In this document: piece by piece, positions 1-11,600 of the stretch
How positions within the stretch are numbered: the first letter of the stretch is position 1
Layout: the number at the start of each line of letters is the position of its first letter
The notes under the pieces: model-generated
What the model saw: only the letters and a program-made list of their open reading frames with translations
What the model was told of the DNA's origin: nothing
The model's database searches: none
Position numbers and translations under genes: made by a program
Assembly: GCA_019649035.1 (NCBI GenBank)
Contig: BMAT01009406.1
Span: forward strand, 38,297-81,296
Direction of reading: 5' to 3'
Origin: Elysia marginata
Lineage: Eukaryota > Mollusca > Gastropoda > Plakobranchidae
Length of the DNA stretch: 43,000 bases

Positions 1-3000
1 AAAAAAAGAAAAACAACCAAAACAAAACACGCAGCACACACAAACTGGCAACGGCTAAGATTTTTTTTTGTGGACCGGCCACCTGGCGCCCTAGTTTGAG
101 GCAATCTATCTCTATGATCAAGGCTTATTGAATGCACTTAGAATCAATATCGATCTTCGCCTCTTTCATTCTTATTCTGCTACAATGAAAAGAGTCATAT
201 GCGCATCTCACTTAGTTTTTTGACTTTGGTACTGTGGTTCACTCACCACATCCATTTTCTGAATATTTTTTTCTTGCGAGATTATCAATTAAATATCAGA
301 CAGGGGTTCGAGAAAACTTTTAAGAGGTGGTATTGGTTATTTTAAAAAAAAACTGTTCATGCTTTCTCCATGTTTAGTTACTGCTCATCCAAGAATTATG
401 CCGGCCTTTCCCTATTCAATCCGATGTCTTTTTTGCTGTTATTTCTCTGCACCCAAGCTGCAAAATTAGTTAACTTAGCACCTGTAGTGATGTCCGTGCA
501 GTTGTCAGTGCAGATTTTTTTTTGGTTGGAATTTTCGCTGCAGAGAAAAATCATGGTAACAAAACGCTTTATTGTTAAATACATGTACTTAGAAATTCTA
601 CCGGTAAATCGCGTGAACATAAAAAATCCAAACTCTCAGTGTACCCGAAGAGAAATCTCTCCATCCGAAATAATCGCAGGGTTTTATTACCCCGACGCCA
701 TGCGCTCTCCGTGTTTAATGTTGAATCAATAAGGTGACTATCTCCATAACTAGGCCTACCGTGTCAAGACCGAGTATGAGATGCCGTTACGGTGTGTTGG
801 GTGATGTTCTTTAGCGTGATGGCGAAGGTACATACTGTATGTATTTACAAAGCGGACGGACTTTTTAAAAACCTTCCCCTTATTCTTGCTCTAGATTTAA
901 ATATCATTAACAGTGCTTTAATTAAGAATACTTTTATTTTCTTTTTTAAAAATGATGAAACTGATAGGGTTGTTTTAGAGTGTTTTTAGGCAAGTAGGCT
1001 ACAAATTTGTTTACGTTTTCTTTTTGTTGTTTATGCTCTATATTGCAGTCAAATTTGAAGATATCTCCATATACTGGCAACGGAACTAGGGATGAGTTCA
1101 AAGTTGTGTTGAAAAGTTTTAACATGCCATTGAATTTGGTCCACATCTATCTTTTGGGGCGTTGTTCACAGCTGCTTTCTTTGTATAAAATCATGGGCTT
1201 AGCGATCTTGTTAGGTGAATATTTTAAACAGATCTGGCTTAGTTTCAGTACCTAAAATCTGTTCTGGTACTTTACTGTTTTGCGGACTTAGCAGAGGATG
1301 TGAATAAGCCTTTTTTGTCAAAGGCCGCGAAATCACAAAATGTGTGCTGTAAAAAAGGAATACATTGGCATTTAAAGATACGGTATTGGTGAGATAAGCA
1401 GTGGAGAAGAGTTAGAATCTGAGTTAAAAGGGGTTATAAGAAACGAAACAGGATTTCATTGAAAAGATAGAAGCAATAATGGTGTATAATTAACAGGACA
1501 ATTAAATAAATTTTCAACATGAGGACATCAGGGAAGTTCAAAGACGGCTACAAAACAAAACTTGTCATGTCATAAAATTTTGTTACATATAACCTTAGAC
1601 CATCTACTTGTTGCTAAGTAAGTGATGCGAAAACCTCAAATACCTGTGACTACAATAAGCATGTCATGTTCTATGTGGACTACTTTGTAGCAAATAGTCT
1701 AAAAGGTCGAATGACATTATTTGGTGACTTGGCCTGCTTAGTTACATGGTCTTGTCCTAGTGAAGTTTGCTGGCCTGAGAGCTTTGAAAATCAACAGCAT
1801 AATTATCTCTTTATCTCTTTTTCACGGCTTTTGTGTACAGGTGTCTTTTCTCAAACTCTCGATTGGCTCAAGCTTTATATTAGTCGTGTCCATAGTTTCT
1901 TACCTCCTTCTCTTCTTCGATATCATTATATAAGAGGGGTTTTATAAAATTGTCCTATAATAACCGCTGCTTTACTATAATCGTGGATGTGGAAATTTTC
2001 TTCACGGATCTTTACATAACGTTTTGGTGACAGCGCGCGTGTCCTTTAAAAATTTTAGGATCTGATTTAGCTCTATTTTTTTTTTGTTAGAAGCGGTAGC
2101 CTGTCGATTTTTACGAGGTTCATTTTTTTCAACTGTCCTTGCTTATAAGCTGACGGCATACGTATATGCGCTATGTGTTTTCGTGCTGAAGATCATCACC
2201 TTCACTAGTTCTCTGATTGCAATTTTTTCCACACTTGCCGGTGAATATTTTTTTACTATATATAGATCCAGCTGCAACCTTTTTTTTTTTTTACAAAAGC
2301 ACAACTCATTCGCCCACTCCGACCTTGCATTGTTCGCGCGAGCATACATACATGTGATATTTTCAGGTATTATAGATTATTGCTATTCTTGCTCGTGAAA
2401 TAGAGCAATAACCCGAGATTCGTGCAGGAAGACAAATCTCAGGCGACTTGAATATGAGCTCTCGTGGTAATTTGTTACGTGACCCGCGTCAGTATACTAT
2501 GTATACTTAAAGCATGGAATGCGGTACGTTTTTATTGATATGCTTGTTTCAGATATAGCGTTACCCAGTTCTGATTTCTTTTTAACAACAAAAGACGAAA
2601 TGAAGATGCGGCGATGCTTGTTTTTGCTCTTCTCGTGCTGTTACTTTGGTGCTCATTCTCTTTACCCTTTGTTCTTTCATAATGCATAGTTTAAATTGAG
2701 CTTTTAAAGTACTGTGATTACGTTATACCACCATTTTCGTGTTCGTGCGTAGCTTTTTTTAAAGGGTTTTTTTTTTTTTGCTGTGCTGTTTTAGTGCTAC
2801 TAAACCTACAGCGGTTTAAGAAAAAGATGATCGTTTTGAGTATTACTAGAGGTAAACATTTCGTCATTGAACAACTGAGAGGATACGATGCACATTTATG
2901 GAGCTTGAGCTCAAAGTTAAGACCTTTTTTATATTCAGACGGGCTTTCTGTGTTTACAGTTTGTATGGATGTATAACTTGAGCTACACATATGCCGCTAA

Positions 3001-6000
3001 TTGTGAATTAGACCCAGAAAGCAATCATAAACAAACCCTTGAGATACATGAAGAGACAGATAGGTAGACAAATTTATCCGACTTTGATCATAGAGTTTAC
3101 AGGCTAACAGTCACTCACTAGTGTATCCTCATGTGAGAAAGCGCAGTGTTGGGTTTGTCGTTTTGTTTTTCCTCGCACAATGCAGTGCAGACCATTATTT
3201 TGTCATAATGCAGATTAATACTGTCGTCTCTTCCATCCCCTGTCTTTTTTATTGTTAAGATCCGCTATTATTTACAGCGGTGTGTCCTAGCTCTACCAAC
3301 ACGCTGTTTTGTTTCAATGCCAACTCGTGGCAGTCCCTCATTGTGTGATACTCAATTGGTAATTACATCCCCTTGTACCCCATACTCATGACATTTCGCT
3401 TTATTGCTTTCTGATCCTGCGCTATCCCAGGCACTTAAGCAAATAGTGTATTGTATGCGCATAGCGTATTGTATGCGCAAGTTATTACTAGCTGTTGACC
3501 GCTCACGTTATGGGAATGCTGCTAGTCTTTCTTTCGTGTATGAGTTACCATGGAAGTGAATTGTTGCAATCATGGCATTAATGGTACGTGTAGTTTACGC
3601 TAGATATAGTTAATTTAGCATTGCATTTCCAAATAGGCAGGCCCGGTACTTGTTGAAAATATCTATTCGGTAGTTGTAAATTTGGTTCTTGTGCATTTAC
3701 TAGACTGTGACTTTTGCATTTGCTTAAAAAAATGCAACATCCCCGCGTTTAAGGGGTGTAGCAAATTACAAGCTTGAATGGGAAAACATATTTTATTAGG
3801 ACTGTGTGTTATGGATTTTTTTTTTTGTCATTTTTGAAATGCGGCATTCGCAGTTTAAACTCCAAAGAGTCTTTACAAGCAATTAATCTTTTGTGAAACA
3901 TGTTTTCTCGAAAGGGGAATGAAAATCATTGTGTTGTGATGCTGTACTCGCGAGGCATTGGCTGTGCTTAAGTGTAACCAGCCGTGTCTTCATTCACAAC
4001 TCACAGTGTATTTCGGCTCTGACTCTTTGGGAATATTGATAATATTATTCTGAAAATTAGAGAATTCGGGGATTTACATTCTACCATATTCATTTTTTAA
4101 AATTTGTTGGACATAGGCGCGCAAACTTATTTTAAAATGGTAAGTGATTATTTACCTTCTTTCAAAAGTTACGTGTGTGTGTGTATGCTTCACAACTCCG
4201 ACAATTCTGCCTTTTTTGGCAAAGCAAATTTTTAATGATCAAAATGATTTCTCTTGAAGTAGAAAATAAATACATTGATGACTTGTCGAGACGGAATCAG
4301 AAGGTATGTAGGGAGAAACAGTAAGACCAAGCGGTGCGAAATAAAATTAAAATAAAACTAAACTATGGGACTTGACAATTGCAGTTTGTGCAAAGTAAGA
4401 ACTGGATAGCTAGTGCTCGTAGTCGCAACAGGCCTGGACCTGTGTCAGGCTGAGAAGTTCTCGTGAAATTAGTATTATGAAGTACCGGCATGTCAGCTTA
4501 ACATCGGGTACTCCTCCACGCTCTCGATCTAGCCATTAATGGATGAGTGAGGTGCTGCACAAAGTTGAAGGGAAGAATGGCAAATTTTAAATATCCATTC
4601 ACATAAGCTATGGCAAGATTTCTGCATTGGGGTACCACTATTTTTTAAAATTGGAAATTACTCTTCGTCACCCTGTCGGTATTGGTTGACACTAAATAAT
4701 AAAATTAATAATGCATTTCCTTTGTTTCTAAAAATCAGATAGAATTTGTTACCTTAAAGATTAGGTTTCGTGTTTCTGAGATCATTTTTTTTCCATCGCG
4801 CTGAATTAATAAAAGAGCTGTCAGTGGGTGATTGCTTCCTCTTACTTATTTCCATCTGTCTATTAATTTTTTTTCCATTTCCACTTTCAATTGTTTTTTT
4901 TTTTTTTTGATGTTGTAATCGATTAAAAGAAAGTTTAGTCTGCTGCACTGTAATAGATAAATTGAAAAAAATATATTAGTTTGTAGTCTTGTCTGATTAC
5001 TTCTAACTTTCGCCAATGGTGCATTCCGTTGTTGGAAGAAAAGCTGAATCACTGAATGTTTTTGATACTAATATAGGCAACTTCAACATTTCATCGTTGT
5101 ATGCTATGGAGACGGAAAAACTTGGTGTCTAAGTGTTTAGGTGGGACCTTGAAGTTTCATATGATGAGTTACGCCCTTGATCATAATCCAATAGCTGTAT
5201 GCCAGCTCTATGGGCGCCTGGTGAACTCTTAAATAATATTTTTAAGTCCGTGGTAGCAAATCTAAAGCAATTTAGGTCTCCACCGTTTAACGTCCACGTT
5301 TGATCAAGCTTGTGTCAGTTCCTTTCTTTCAGACATGCTAGTTGCAAAGACAAATGAATTAGGGTATGCAAACTACGATTTATAAAAATACAGCCATCGT
5401 CAATCAAGTATCTTGGGTGCCACATTTTAGCTGTTCAGAAAAAATTCAGCTGTCGGTAACAACTGGTATGTTTATTGAGAAATATTTCAAAACCTGAAGC
5501 CAAGTTTGTTGTGGATGCTTCATTGCTTTGTCAGGGTTTAGAAACTTCACACTATCTCTTTTGCATTTGTCATACAATTAAGCAAATTATGTACACACAT
5601 GTCACAGTGTAGCAACAGAGCCAAATATATATATATTTTTTTAAAGTCTTCATTCCCATTCCCAAAGTCTTGCGAATATTTTGATTTGTTGCTTAATTTT
5701 TTTTCATCTACTAACATATGATAATCATCTTACCAATCCATATAGTTTAGGTCATGTTATCTTAGAGATACATTCTTACTAAGTTTTCTTGTAAAAGTCT
5801 CTGTAGTGTTTCCCTTTGTGCCTTGCAGCTAGACCTGGCAGACATGCCTGATTGTCTCAGGGCTTAGAAGAAATAACAAACTACTTTATAGCTTTTTCAA
5901 TTTTGTGACCTTTCATTTTTTAAATCTCCACTTAAAAGCATCAAACTTTTGTATTGCCTTAAGAGGGTGTGGGTTTTATAAAACTTGGGCTGGTCTTTCT

Positions 6001-6212
6001 TAAATGTGTGCTTTATATTCAATGCTTAAATGCAATGTTTTGTATTTATTTGAAGTTTAAAACTTAACCTATCCTCTAACATTACTAACAAAATATTAAT
6101 TTTATGAAATTCACAAAAAGGATTTTTGCATAAAGTGGACAAATTATTTTTAAGCTGTGTGTGATATGTTGGAAAATAACTTGTATTGTTTGTCACCCTT
6201 TTGTTTTGTTTG
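1..6212. other. Upstream region or ATP9 first intron; no gene recognised
   Basis: AT-rich with many T-homopolymers and short unconvincing reading frames. It lies on the 5' side of an ATP9 exon that must have a coding partner upstream, so it is intron or promoter-proximal sequence. I saw no exon matching the conserved ATP9 N-terminus (IPL.PVR) and no convincing promoter. A small 18-bp tandem repeat (gtattgtatgcgca twice) sits near 3447-3480. Confidence 0.5.
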
Positions 6213-6264
6213 TATATATATATATATATATATATATAATTATACATGGTAGCCTAGTCTTACC

Positions 6265-7071
6265 TTATTTACGTACGACACAGTGTTTCTGGCCTTCTTC
6301 TTCAGACGCATCGTCAGGTACTGCTTCTATTTCGATCGCCCCGTCATGCCCGTCTAGATCTAGTTCGTCGTTGGTGCGCCTCGATTCCTTTGCGTTTTTT
6401 AGTAAATATTTTCTGGTGTGCATGCAAGTAGAGAAAATCTCTTTTCTTTTGTTCAGGGTTGGTTTCTTCTCTAAAATGAAATACTTTTCCGAAAGGCACA
6501 AGTTGCATTTTTTTGTTTTAGTGGAGTAGACCGCTGATTTTTTAATAATCTTCTATGAAATTTTGAAGTCCTTTTTTATTATCTTTTAGTTTCCACACAT
6601 GTTCACTGAGAGCCGTGGCCGACTTTTTGTGGTGTAGTCTGAAGCTTGACATATGCTGGTTAAATCGCGTCTTAAATGTGTTCTCTGTTATGCCTATGTA
6701 GGTGTCTATTTTGTTGGTGTTTGTTTCTGAAATGGTTGCTTGGTAGACTAGGCTTTGTTCAAGACATTTTCCTTGGAGAGGACAAGATGGTTTGTCCCTG
6801 CAGTTACACAATTTGGTTGTACTGGCTTTATTTGAAGATTCGTTAATTATCCGTTTGTTGTGGCTGCTGATGATTTGTTTTATGTTGGGCGTGCAGCTAT
6901 AGCTGAGTTTGATGGTGTTTTTGTTGATAATTTTGTGTATTTTGTGGTTTGGTGGGAAGCAGGAGTTGAGGAGGTCGAAAAACTTTTTACCGATATTTGA
7001 TGAGACGTTTTTGCTGTAAGGTGGGTTGAACCAGGTTATGCGTCTCTTTATACAAGTTGAGCTCTGAATTT
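6265..7071 (-). pseudogene. Penelope-like element pol fragment: RT-EN linker plus GIY-YIG endonuclease, frameshifted
   Basis: Read on the minus strand from 7071: CHEIQSSTCIKRRITWFNPP, linker, a CNCRDKPSCPLQGKC cysteine cluster, VYQATIS...TYIGITE (GIY-YIG core), FNQHMSSFR, HVWKLKDNKK. The frame then slips within an A-run near 6578 and a TAG replaces the expected Trp near 6553. The downstream frame resumes [20 protein letters not shown] through a 78-residue tail ending at 6265. GIY-YIG is the endonuclease of Penelope-like elements. The RT domain itself is absent, so the copy is dead. Confidence 0.88.
6273..6321 (-). ncRNA. Hammerhead ribozyme motif, PLE copy 1
   Basis: On the minus strand: stem I GTAC, core CTGACGA, a stem II loop of about 21 bases, GAAA, a very short stem III (ACA/TGT), cleavage triplet GTC, then stem I partner GTAC. 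This is the minimal hammerhead with tiny stem III known from Penelope-like elements. The distal stem II pairing is weak (C opposed to C at the third pair), so activity of this copy is uncertain. Confidence 0.78.
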
Positions 7072-7092
7072 CATGACATAGAAATTCTAGAA

Positions 7093-7132
<40 letters not shown>

Positions 7133-7177
7133 TTCTTGGTTTTCTATGTCATGAAATACAGTGCTCAACTTGTATAA
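7048..7177. repeat. Inverted repeat around a (TA)18 tract
   Basis: Arms of about 47 bases (7048-7094 and 7131-7177) pair with a few mismatches around the alternating TA run 7095-7130. Both arms are the same piece of Penelope-like coding sequence in opposite orientations. Confidence 0.85.
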
Positions 7178-7219
7178 GGAGCTTTTGTATACATGGTAGC
7201 CTAGTCTTACCTTATTTAC

Positions 7220-7268
7220 GTACGACACAGTGTTTCTGCCTTTCTTCTTTAGGCGCGTCGTCAGGTAC
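7220..7268 (-). ncRNA. Hammerhead ribozyme motif, PLE copy 2
   Basis: Same 49-base layout as the motif at 6273-6321, in the same orientation and displaced by 947 bases: GTAC, CTGACGA, stem II, GAAA, short stem III, GTC, GTAC. Stem II can pair GCCT with AGGC. The overlapping reading frame in the other copies shows that the ribozyme covers the last codons and the stop of the PLE frame. Confidence 0.78.
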
Positions 7269-7307
7269 TGCTTCTATTTCGATCGCCCCGTCATGCCCGT
7301 CAGCGGC

Positions 7308-7572
7308 CTACTCCACTAAAACAAAAAAATGCAACTTGTGCCTTTCGGAAAAGTATTTCATTTTAGAGAAGAAACCAACCCTGAACAAAAGAAAAGAGAT
7401 TTTCTCTACTTGCATGCACACCAGAAAATATTTACTAAAAAACGCAAAGGAATCGAGGCGCACCAACGACGAACTAGATCTAGACGGGCATGACGGGGCG
7501 ATCGAAATAGAAGCAGTACCTGACGACGCGCCTAAAGAAGAAAGGCAGAAACACTGTGTTGTACGTAAATAA
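7308..7572 (+). pseudogene. Second copy of Penelope-like element C-terminal tail
   Basis: Plus-strand duplicate of the minus-strand sequence at 6265-6529: [16 protein letters not shown], then [19 protein letters not shown], an acidic stretch and the VVRK stop. It differs from the first copy only at a few sites (for example APKEER versus ASEEEG). A C-terminal fragment only, with no start and no catalytic domain. Confidence 0.85.
7516..7564 (+). ncRNA. Hammerhead ribozyme motif, PLE copy 3
   Basis: Plus-strand copy: GTAC at 7516-7519, CTGACGA 7520-7526, GCCT/AGGC stem II, GAAA 7548-7551, triplet GTT at 7558-7560, GTAC 7561-7564. The cleavage base is T instead of C (still within the NUH rule, usually slower). 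It points in the transcription direction of ATP9. Confidence 0.76.
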
Positions 7573-7617
7573 GGTAAGACTAGGCTACCATGTATATATA
7601 TATATATATATATATAT

Positions 7618-8427
7618 CTTTACCTGTTTTTATGAGAATTTTATTTGTATTAATTGATACAACATCCTTTTGCTTGGGGAAAAAATCAATGTTTTCCTTT
7701 TTTTTTTGCTATTACAAATATTAGCTCTTTTTAATTGGTCAGGATATTTTGGGCCCTGGACAAAAAGTGGTGAAAGGCCCACAAACTCATGACTAGCCAA
7801 TAGATATTGTTTAGATAATTTAAGCGTGAAACCATCATGATTGTTTCTGAGATTCCTGAAGTAACACTAGATTTCATGTTTTCATTTGCTTGAAGCCAGT
7901 TTTGACTTGTTAAATAGAGGGTTAGGAGGTTGTGTTCTTTAGTTCTGATGGTTTGATGCAGCTCGGTTTCAGATCATCTTTGCAGGCATCATTGCACAGA
8001 GCAGTTCCAGTGGGTTGCCGTGGCCATGCCCCTCTGTCTCCAGTTACCAAATCCTTATAGGAAGTGTTTATGATGCCTGATTTTTTGTAAAGTACTGACT
8101 GCTTACAAATAAACCTATTTTATTAAGAGCAATGTCTTGATTATTCGCCTCTAACACGAGAATTCTGTGATGGGGTTGTTAATCTATGCACACAGTGAAA
8201 GACTGTTTTGTTCCACGATGTAGTTTCTGGAAACCCAATTATTTCCTTTAAATAGACATGTGTGAGCTGGACAGGTCTATCACCAGATCATGTGACACGG
8301 TTTAAATTATGAAAAGTATATTACAGTGCTGATACAAGTAGTGGTAACGCAACGGTTTTATAAGATGCAGTGCTGCCATAAATGAAATCCTAGAATTAAC
8401 ATTTTTTTTACCCTTTTATTCTTCCAG
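7618..8427. other. Intron sequence before the first visible ATP9 exon
   Basis: AT-rich sequence with no recognised gene or repeat. It ends in the polypyrimidine tract and AG at 8411-8427. Confidence 0.6.
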
Positions 8428-8616
8428 ATCACAAAGCTCGGAAGACTCCGACGATGGCGGTGGGGCGTGCCTGGACTCAGTGCCACTGATGATGTGTGGA
8501 GACAGCTTTGAGATGGACGAGAGTGACCGGCTGGTAAGAGAGAGGCGCCGCCGGGCCAAGGCAGCCAGCAACCTGTGGCGCCTGTTCACTCTGCGCTGGG
8601 CAGGATTATGTTCGAG
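8428..8616 (+). CDS. ATP9B: ATP9 exon A: acidic cytosolic N-terminal segment
   Basis: Acceptor ttattcttccag, donor gtgaga. It starts with the last base of a split codon, so at least one coding exon lies upstream. Encodes residues 1-62 of the visible protein: an acidic [10 protein letters not shown] stretch, VPLMM, then an RERRRRAK basic patch. The PLMM-acidic segment matches the ATP9B N-terminus. G+C is much higher than in the flanking introns. Confidence 0.9.
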
Positions 8617-11600
8617 GTGAGAAAATCTGTTTGTAATATCTTCTATACTGTCTGTCTTATTTTATTTTAACATTAATTTTTTCCCCTATTCTTGTGTTGC
8701 CATATCACATCTTTCCTTAACTCTCTCCCCCCTCACCCACCTCCCTCTTTTTGATTCGATTTCTCTTTTCATGCAAAGTTATGTGGTGCCTTATTCATCC
8801 AAATTAATTATTACTAAATATTTGTAATGTCTCTGAACTAACATTTCCAATTTACAATAATTCTATATAATCAAGATTCAAAACTCCTCTATCTAGCATT
8901 ATTTTGCTTTTAGTCTTTAATTTAAAATATTATAGTAAAATAGGATCAAGTCTTCAGATGTAGATTTAAACCTTGATTATTAGTGTTTGAAAGTTTAGGC
9001 AGGTGTTCAAATTCATTGTCATAGTCATAATGAAGTATCTTTTCAGATTCATTAAGTTTTATTTTCTGTATATCTTTGAAAGATGGGTTGATTTTCTCAT
9101 TGCCAGTGCCGGGCCAATTTTTGCAAATTGACTGCTTTTGCCTCTGAGAAGAAAATACAAAATAATTGTCTTATTTTGGCTCACATGAAGTACTCCTAAT
9201 ACTCTGTTTTTGTGGTTCCTGTTATTTTATTATAAGTAGAGTATGATAAAAATTACATGTAAATGGTAGCAAGTCTAAGCTTTGTCTAAGGAAAAGAAAA
9301 TGTGCAATTTTCTTACCCCTTTAGATTAGACATGGTATTAATTTGTTTGGATTTGTCAGTACTTTTAATTTTTTTTAAAACTTTTGAAACAAATGCTTTT
9401 TGACGTCATAAATAACATGGCAGCTATGTGTTTACTTTGGTCATCATAGTTTTGTTTTTACACATAAAGAAATATTCACATCTTTTGCTTTTCAGTTGCT
9501 GGCGAAGGTTTTTTTCTTTGTGCTGCAGGCAGAAAGAGCTGCAGTCCCGGACTATTCATATTGGTCTTGGGTCAAGAGCAAATCAGGACACCAAATATGC
9601 AAAGAATGTTGTGCGCAATCAGAAGTACAGTATCATCACGTTCATCCCCATAGTAGGTTGAAGCTATAGCAGCAGTTTTATGCCCATCTTATTCGTTGCT
9701 TTGTTCTTTTTTATGATAGAACTTTTTCACTTATTAATCGTACACTTATTTTTTTTTAAAAAGGATTTGATGTTAAACAGGCATTGTCAGTTTTGTTTAT
9801 TGCCTTGTTACATTATCCCTGGTTATTTTTTAACTATTGATACTAATTAAGATACATTAGAGAGGTTTACCTAGTTTGTGTAACATCAGATGGTTTTGAG
9901 TAATGCATTCTTCATTATACAGCCAAAATTTTTCTTGTTTTGGGTTTTTAATTATTGTTTTCTCTTCTGATTCATAAACTTTTTTAATGAAAAAAAAATT
10001 AAATAAACTCAATATTCGCTTCACAAAATAAAAGTGATGGTTGGTTTGATAAATCATATCTTTACAAGTTTTTATAAGGTGTTGACTATTGCTTTGAAGC
10101 AATCTAAGCATTGAGGCAAAATAACTTCTTGCATCAGCTTACTTTTGTCTGTGCTTGCCAAATTTGTGAAGTTTGAATGTTGTACACTAAATAAGCTGCT
10201 TCTCCAAATAATAAAAAAAACGCACCATAACTATCATAGTTTTTTCACCGTAATTTATTTGTTGCACAGGTTCTGTTTGAACAGTTCAAAATTTTCCTGA
10301 ATCTCTACTTTTTGGTCATGGCACTCACTCAAATCTTTCCTGATCTGAGGACAGGCTACCTCTACACATACTGGGGACCACTGGTAGGTTTCATCTTTTC
10401 CCTCTTCATCTCTTTCTTACTTACCCATCCAGCTCTCCCTCAATGTAGAGTGGATAAACTCAGTTTAAGATTAGCTTTTGGTTATTATAGGTCATATTTA
10501 GCTCTTCTTAATTTTCTCTCTTAATAATCTTAATGCTTCATACAAATTTCGAAAAATAGAATTTTTTTTTTTTCAGTCCCAAAGAGGTTTATCTTCATAG
10601 GATTCTGCTGAATGTGGGGGTTTTTTTTGTTTTTATTTTTGCAGCATAGACATTTCATTATTTGTCTTGATAGTGTCGTAAATTTCTCTCAAAAATGCAT
10701 TGGTCATTAAGTGATAGCTACAAAGGAAAACAAGTGAAAAATGTATTCGTAGCTAAAAGTTTTGATAGAGAATGAAAGTTGCTTAAACGAGAAAGAAAAG
10801 TTGCTTAGATGAGAAATATCTTATTTTACCAGGGTTTTGTGATCTTTGTGACCATGTGTCGAGAGGCTGTAGACGATTACAGGCGTTACTTGCGAGACAA
10901 AGAAGCCAACTCGCAGAAGTATAAACGTCTCACCAAGGACGGGGTGGTACAGCTTCCCAGCTCTGACATCCAAGTTGGGCACCTCATCATATTAGAGAAG
11001 GTAAATTATCTTTAAAAATGGCAGGACTTTTATTTACGTTTTTCTTTCTTTCCCATAATTATCTATTTTATATCTCCACAAAATATTTCATGAAAGTTCA
11101 GGAAAGAAAAAATCCTGAATGTTTTTATTAAGTTGTTCTCAATTGATTGTAGATATTTTACATCTTATTTCTGTGGTGGTTTCTGTCCCATATGTGTCAA
11201 TTATCTTTTCCTTGAATTTCTTTTCAATGTCTAAAAATTTTCTTTTGTATATCACTTTAGTTGTGTCACAAGAAGGACCTCTGCTCTCAAATTTTATTTT
11301 TTTAACAGTTAAATCTTTATTTGTCATTTAGAGTTCATATACGATATCAGACAAGATTGCTAGCCTTGATAAATATCTGACCTCCTCTAGGTCTTCAAAA
11401 TTTTCATTGTAATGAGATTGTTTAATCAAATTTAAGTGAAATTGAGCGATGAGCACTGTTGTGTTCAAACAAGTCTTTCACTGCTAGGTTACTGAGCTTC
11501 AAACACAAAAGTGAAGATGTGAAGATTAGGACGATATATTCTACTTTCTTCTACTTTTTTCAAATTCACACAGATAAATTAATTTACTTATTTTTCTTTG

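Larger units (their letters stand above)
6213..7617. mobile_element. Penelope-like retroelement, rearranged and broken, bounded by TA tracts
   Basis: Mosaic of one PLE family. Minus-strand coding sequence runs from about 7098 down to 6245. A plus-oriented copy of the adjacent piece is at 7131-7177, a minus-oriented 3' end at 7192-7301 (same as 6245-6354), and a plus-oriented 3' end at 7302-7592 (inverted copy of 6245-6535). TA tracts flank or separate the pieces (6213-6238, 7095-7130, 7593-7617). The coding part has the PLE linker (ITWFNPPYS, LSYSC.PN), a GIY-YIG nuclease and the CNLCLSEKY tail. Partial, inverted and tandem copies are typical of PLEs. It lies upstream of the first visible ATP9 exon. 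Confidence 0.9.

Noticed and set aside
370..732. 120-codon plus-strand reading frame
   Set aside because: No recognisable motif, hydrophobic start driven by T-rich sequence, no splice or poly(A) support.
4278..4303. Mini first ATP9 exon: ATG, 8 codons, then gtatgt donor, in the right phase for exon A
   Set aside because: The phase fits by a one-in-three chance, and the peptide MTCRDGIRR lacks the conserved ATP9 N-terminal IPL.PVR word.
9529..9652. Shorter exon B using the AG at 9527-9528
   Set aside because: It would remove the Cys-rich residues that align with human ATP9A/B and break the phase with exon A; kept only as a possible alternative.
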